NCBI GenBank assembly: GCA_903918555.1
Contig: CAIXEV010000307.1
Location: 1 to 14,162 of the forward strand
Source: an uncultured bacterium
GTDB taxonomy: Bacteria; Planctomycetota; Phycisphaerae; Phycisphaerales; SM1A02
Length of the DNA: 14,162 bases
Direction: 5' to 3'
Part shown: positions 12,546-14,162 of the stretch, piece by piece
Numbering within the stretch: the first letter of the stretch is position 1
Layout of the letters: every line of letters begins with the position of its first letter
The notes under the pieces: generated by a model
The model's input: only the letters and a program-made list of their open reading frames with translations
What the model was told of the DNA's origin: nothing
The model's database searches: none
Position numbers and translations under genes: made by a program

Positions 12546-14162
12546 TTGAAGAAGTTCTTCATCACGAGTGGTCTCATCGTCCTTGTCGCCGCGATCGGCC
12601 TGATCGTTGCGGGCGGCCGTCGGCCGAACACCCCGACGACGACAGCCCCGACGACAGCCCCGACGACAACCCCGTCGTCGACAACCCCGTCGACAGTCTC
12701 CGAAACGACGCCAACCGCACCCGCGACCACGCCAGCCGCGCAGACCGCCGCAACGACTCCGCCGGCGGCGTCCGATGCTGCGCCCGCAACCGCAGCGCAG
12801 CCCGCGCCGGGCGCCCCCGCCGAGACGCGCAAGATCTCCGCGCGCGTGCCCGAAGGCATGGCGCCCGCCGTCGCCGGCAGCACGATCGGCTCGCTCGACC
12901 CCGCCGTCGCGCCGTACCGCATGACCTTCTCGGGATCCGGCGCCGGCATCACCGAGATCGTCTTCTCCGACTTCTGGAAGAACTTCGACGAGCGCCACGC
13001 CGCGCAGAAGGCGCGCGAGCAGAACGACCCCGCCGCGATGCCGCCCGAATCGGCGCGCTTCGTGCTGGCAAGCTCGACCGCGATCGGCGAGTTCAGCGTG
13101 CCCGTCCTCGCGGCGCGCGAGATCGAGATCGACGGCGCGAAGGCGAACCTCTTCGGCTCGGTGTGGGCCGAGGTCGCGCCGGGCCGCTTCGTGACCGAGA
13201 TCGCCGACGCCGATGGCCGCGCGATCGCGCGCATCGAGCGCGCGTTCGTGCCGTCGACCGACAACCGCTCGTACGAGCTCCTGCTCGCGCAGCGCGTGAT
13301 GAACCTCGGCGCGGCGCCGATCAATGTGCGCCTCGTCCAGTACGGCCCCGGCGACCTGCCGCCCGACCCCGGCTCCGCGCTCGACATCCGCCGCTTCCAC
13401 TTCGGCTACCTCTATCCCGAGAAGCGCGATCCGACGCAGACCTTCGTCCTCACCAACGGACAGATGCTCGACCGCACCAAGGTCTCGTCGCAGATCGCGA
13501 ACAACGCGTTCGACCTCTGGCCGAACGCGGCGTCGACGAAGGACGAGTTCGCGCTCTCCTGGTTCGGCTCCACCGACCGCTACTTCGCCTTCGCGGTGCA
13601 CGCGCCGTACGCGCCGCCGGGGTCGCCGTCGCGCAAGTTCACCGCCATCGACAAGGTGCAGGGAATCTCCAACGGCGTCGCCTCGCCGAACGAGCAGCTC
13701 ATCACCTCGCTCTGGACGCCCGTCACCGCCGTCGCGCCGCAGGCGACCGCGAGCTTCGACATGGGCGTCTACGCGGGCCCGCTCAACCCGCGCGTGCTCA
13801 AGCACGCCGAGCCGTACCTCGGCCTCAACATGGGCGGCCTCATCGTCTACACGATGGGCGGCTGCTGCTCGTGGTGCACCTTCGCGTGGCTCGCCGACGC
13901 GCTGCTCTGGTTCCTCTCGTTCATCCACGACTACGTGGTGTTCGACTGGGGCTTCGCGATCATCGCGCTGGTGATCGTGGTGCGCCTCATCCTGCACCCG
14001 GTGCAGAAGAAGTCGCAGATCGCCATGCAGCGCTTCTCGCGCGCGATGACGGCGATGAAGCCCGAGCTCGACGCGCTGCAGAAGAAGTTCAAGGAAGACC
14101 CGGCCCGCATGCAGCAGGAGCAGATGCGCCTCTTCCGCGAGAAGGGCGTCAGCCCCGCGGGC
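12546..14162 (+). CDS. yidC: Membrane protein insertase YidC (3' end outside window)
   Basis: The frame is open for 539 codons to the window edge. YidC inserts and folds inner-membrane proteins, with or without the Sec translocon. Residues 4-23 form the N-terminal membrane anchor after KK. Residues about 27-95 form a Thr/Pro/Ala/Ser-rich linker, and about 96-425 the large periplasmic beta domain of Gram-negative YidC. From W448 the conserved insertase core begins (WLADALLWFLSFIHDY, then GFAIIALVIVVRLILHP). It includes Arg480, the conserved arginine of the hydrophilic groove, and the cytoplasmic coiled region (MKPELDALQKKFKEDP). GVSPAG is the start of the conserved stretch before the next helices, which lie beyond the window. 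The TTG start is inferred from the lysine-flanked anchor and AGGG seven bases upstream. A cysteine cluster C440-C441-x-x-C444 just before the core is unusual. Confidence 0.9.
   Translation, partial: MKKFFITSGLIVLVAAIGLIVAGGRRPNTPTTTAPTTAPTTTPSSTTPSTVSETTPTAPATTPAAQTAATTPPAASDAAPATAAQPAPGAPAETRKISARVPEGMAPAVAGSTIGSLDPAVAPYRMTFSGSGAGITEIVFSDFWKNFDERHAAQKAREQNDPAAMPPESARFVLASSTAIGEFSVPVLAAREIEIDGAKANLFGSVWAEVAPGRFVTEIADADGRAIARIERAFVPSTDNRSYELLLAQRVMNLGAAPINVRLVQYGPGDLPPDPGSALDIRRFHFGYLYPEKRDPTQTFVLTNGQMLDRTKVSSQIANNAFDLWPNAASTKDEFALSWFGSTDRYFAFAVHAPYAPPGSPSRKFTAIDKVQGISNGVASPNEQLITSLWTPVTAVAPQATASFDMGVYAGPLNPRVLKHAEPYLGLNMGGLIVYTMGGCCSWCTFAWLADALLWFLSFIHDYVVFDWGFAIIALVIVVRLILHPVQKKSQIAMQRFSRAMTAMKPELDALQKKFKEDPARMQQEQMRLFREKGVSPAG
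12631..12692 (+). repeat. Tandem 12/15-bp Thr-Pro linker repeats in yidC
   Basis: Units built on CCGACGACAGCC recur with a period of 12 or 15 bp (steps beginning at 12635, 12650, 12662, 12674 and 12689). They encode Thr/Ala/Pro/Ser repeats of the linker between membrane anchor and periplasmic domain. Such tracts expand and contract by slippage, so linker length may vary between strains. Confidence 0.75.

Noticed and set aside
12243..13997. Open frame of 584 codons on the minus strand across yidC
   Set aside because: It is low-complexity Arg/Gly/Ala-rich translation opposite a conserved YidC; a shadow frame.

Overview
The window is 14.2 kb of GC-rich bacterial chromosome, densely packed with genes on both strands. 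The best guess for the host is a planctomycete, probably class Phycisphaerae. This rests on an exported RCC1-repeat protein ending in a dockerin-like module of the style common in that group, on a YidC with a long Thr/Pro/Ala linker, on the high GC content, and on the mix of strong Shine-Dalgarno sites with GTG/TTG starts and genes with no visible site. The assignment is inference from gene style; no rRNA is present.

Left part (1-5110): a strong intrinsic terminator; a minus-strand B12-binding-fold protein; a plus-strand secreted DUF4097-type beta-repeat protein; then a minus-strand pair that reads as one operon, a GH29 alpha-L-fucosidase lipoprotein followed 11 bp later by an EamA/DMT permease. 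The 43-bp gap between the fucosidase and the next, divergent operon holds a perfect 16-bp palindrome.

Middle (5111-9695): a plus-strand pair made of a small COG4186-like metallophosphoesterase and, 12 bp on, an unusual DegT/DnrJ-family PLP enzyme. Their 3' end runs 29 bp into the end of the convergent RCC1/dockerin-like exoprotein gene. Dihydrolipoamide dehydrogenase follows on the minus strand, without other 2-oxoacid dehydrogenase subunits nearby.

Right part (9922-14162): three plus-strand genes, all with non-ATG starts: a soluble hybrid histidine kinase with a C-terminal receiver domain, a second and unrelated metallophosphoesterase carrying a roughly 70-residue insertion, and the first 539 codons of yidC, cut off by the window end.

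No mobile element, CRISPR array, tRNA or rRNA was found. The gene content is mostly ordinary chromosome. The most striking signal is compositional: the tetranucleotide ACGT occurs only once in the whole window (13933-13936), although ACGA, ACGC and ACGG are very common. Codon choice bends to avoid it: Asp, Asn, His and Tyr codons before Val are T-ending in 25 of the 26 pairs found by hand. This points to a genome-wide ACGT-specific modification or restriction process, whose enzyme is not encoded in this window.
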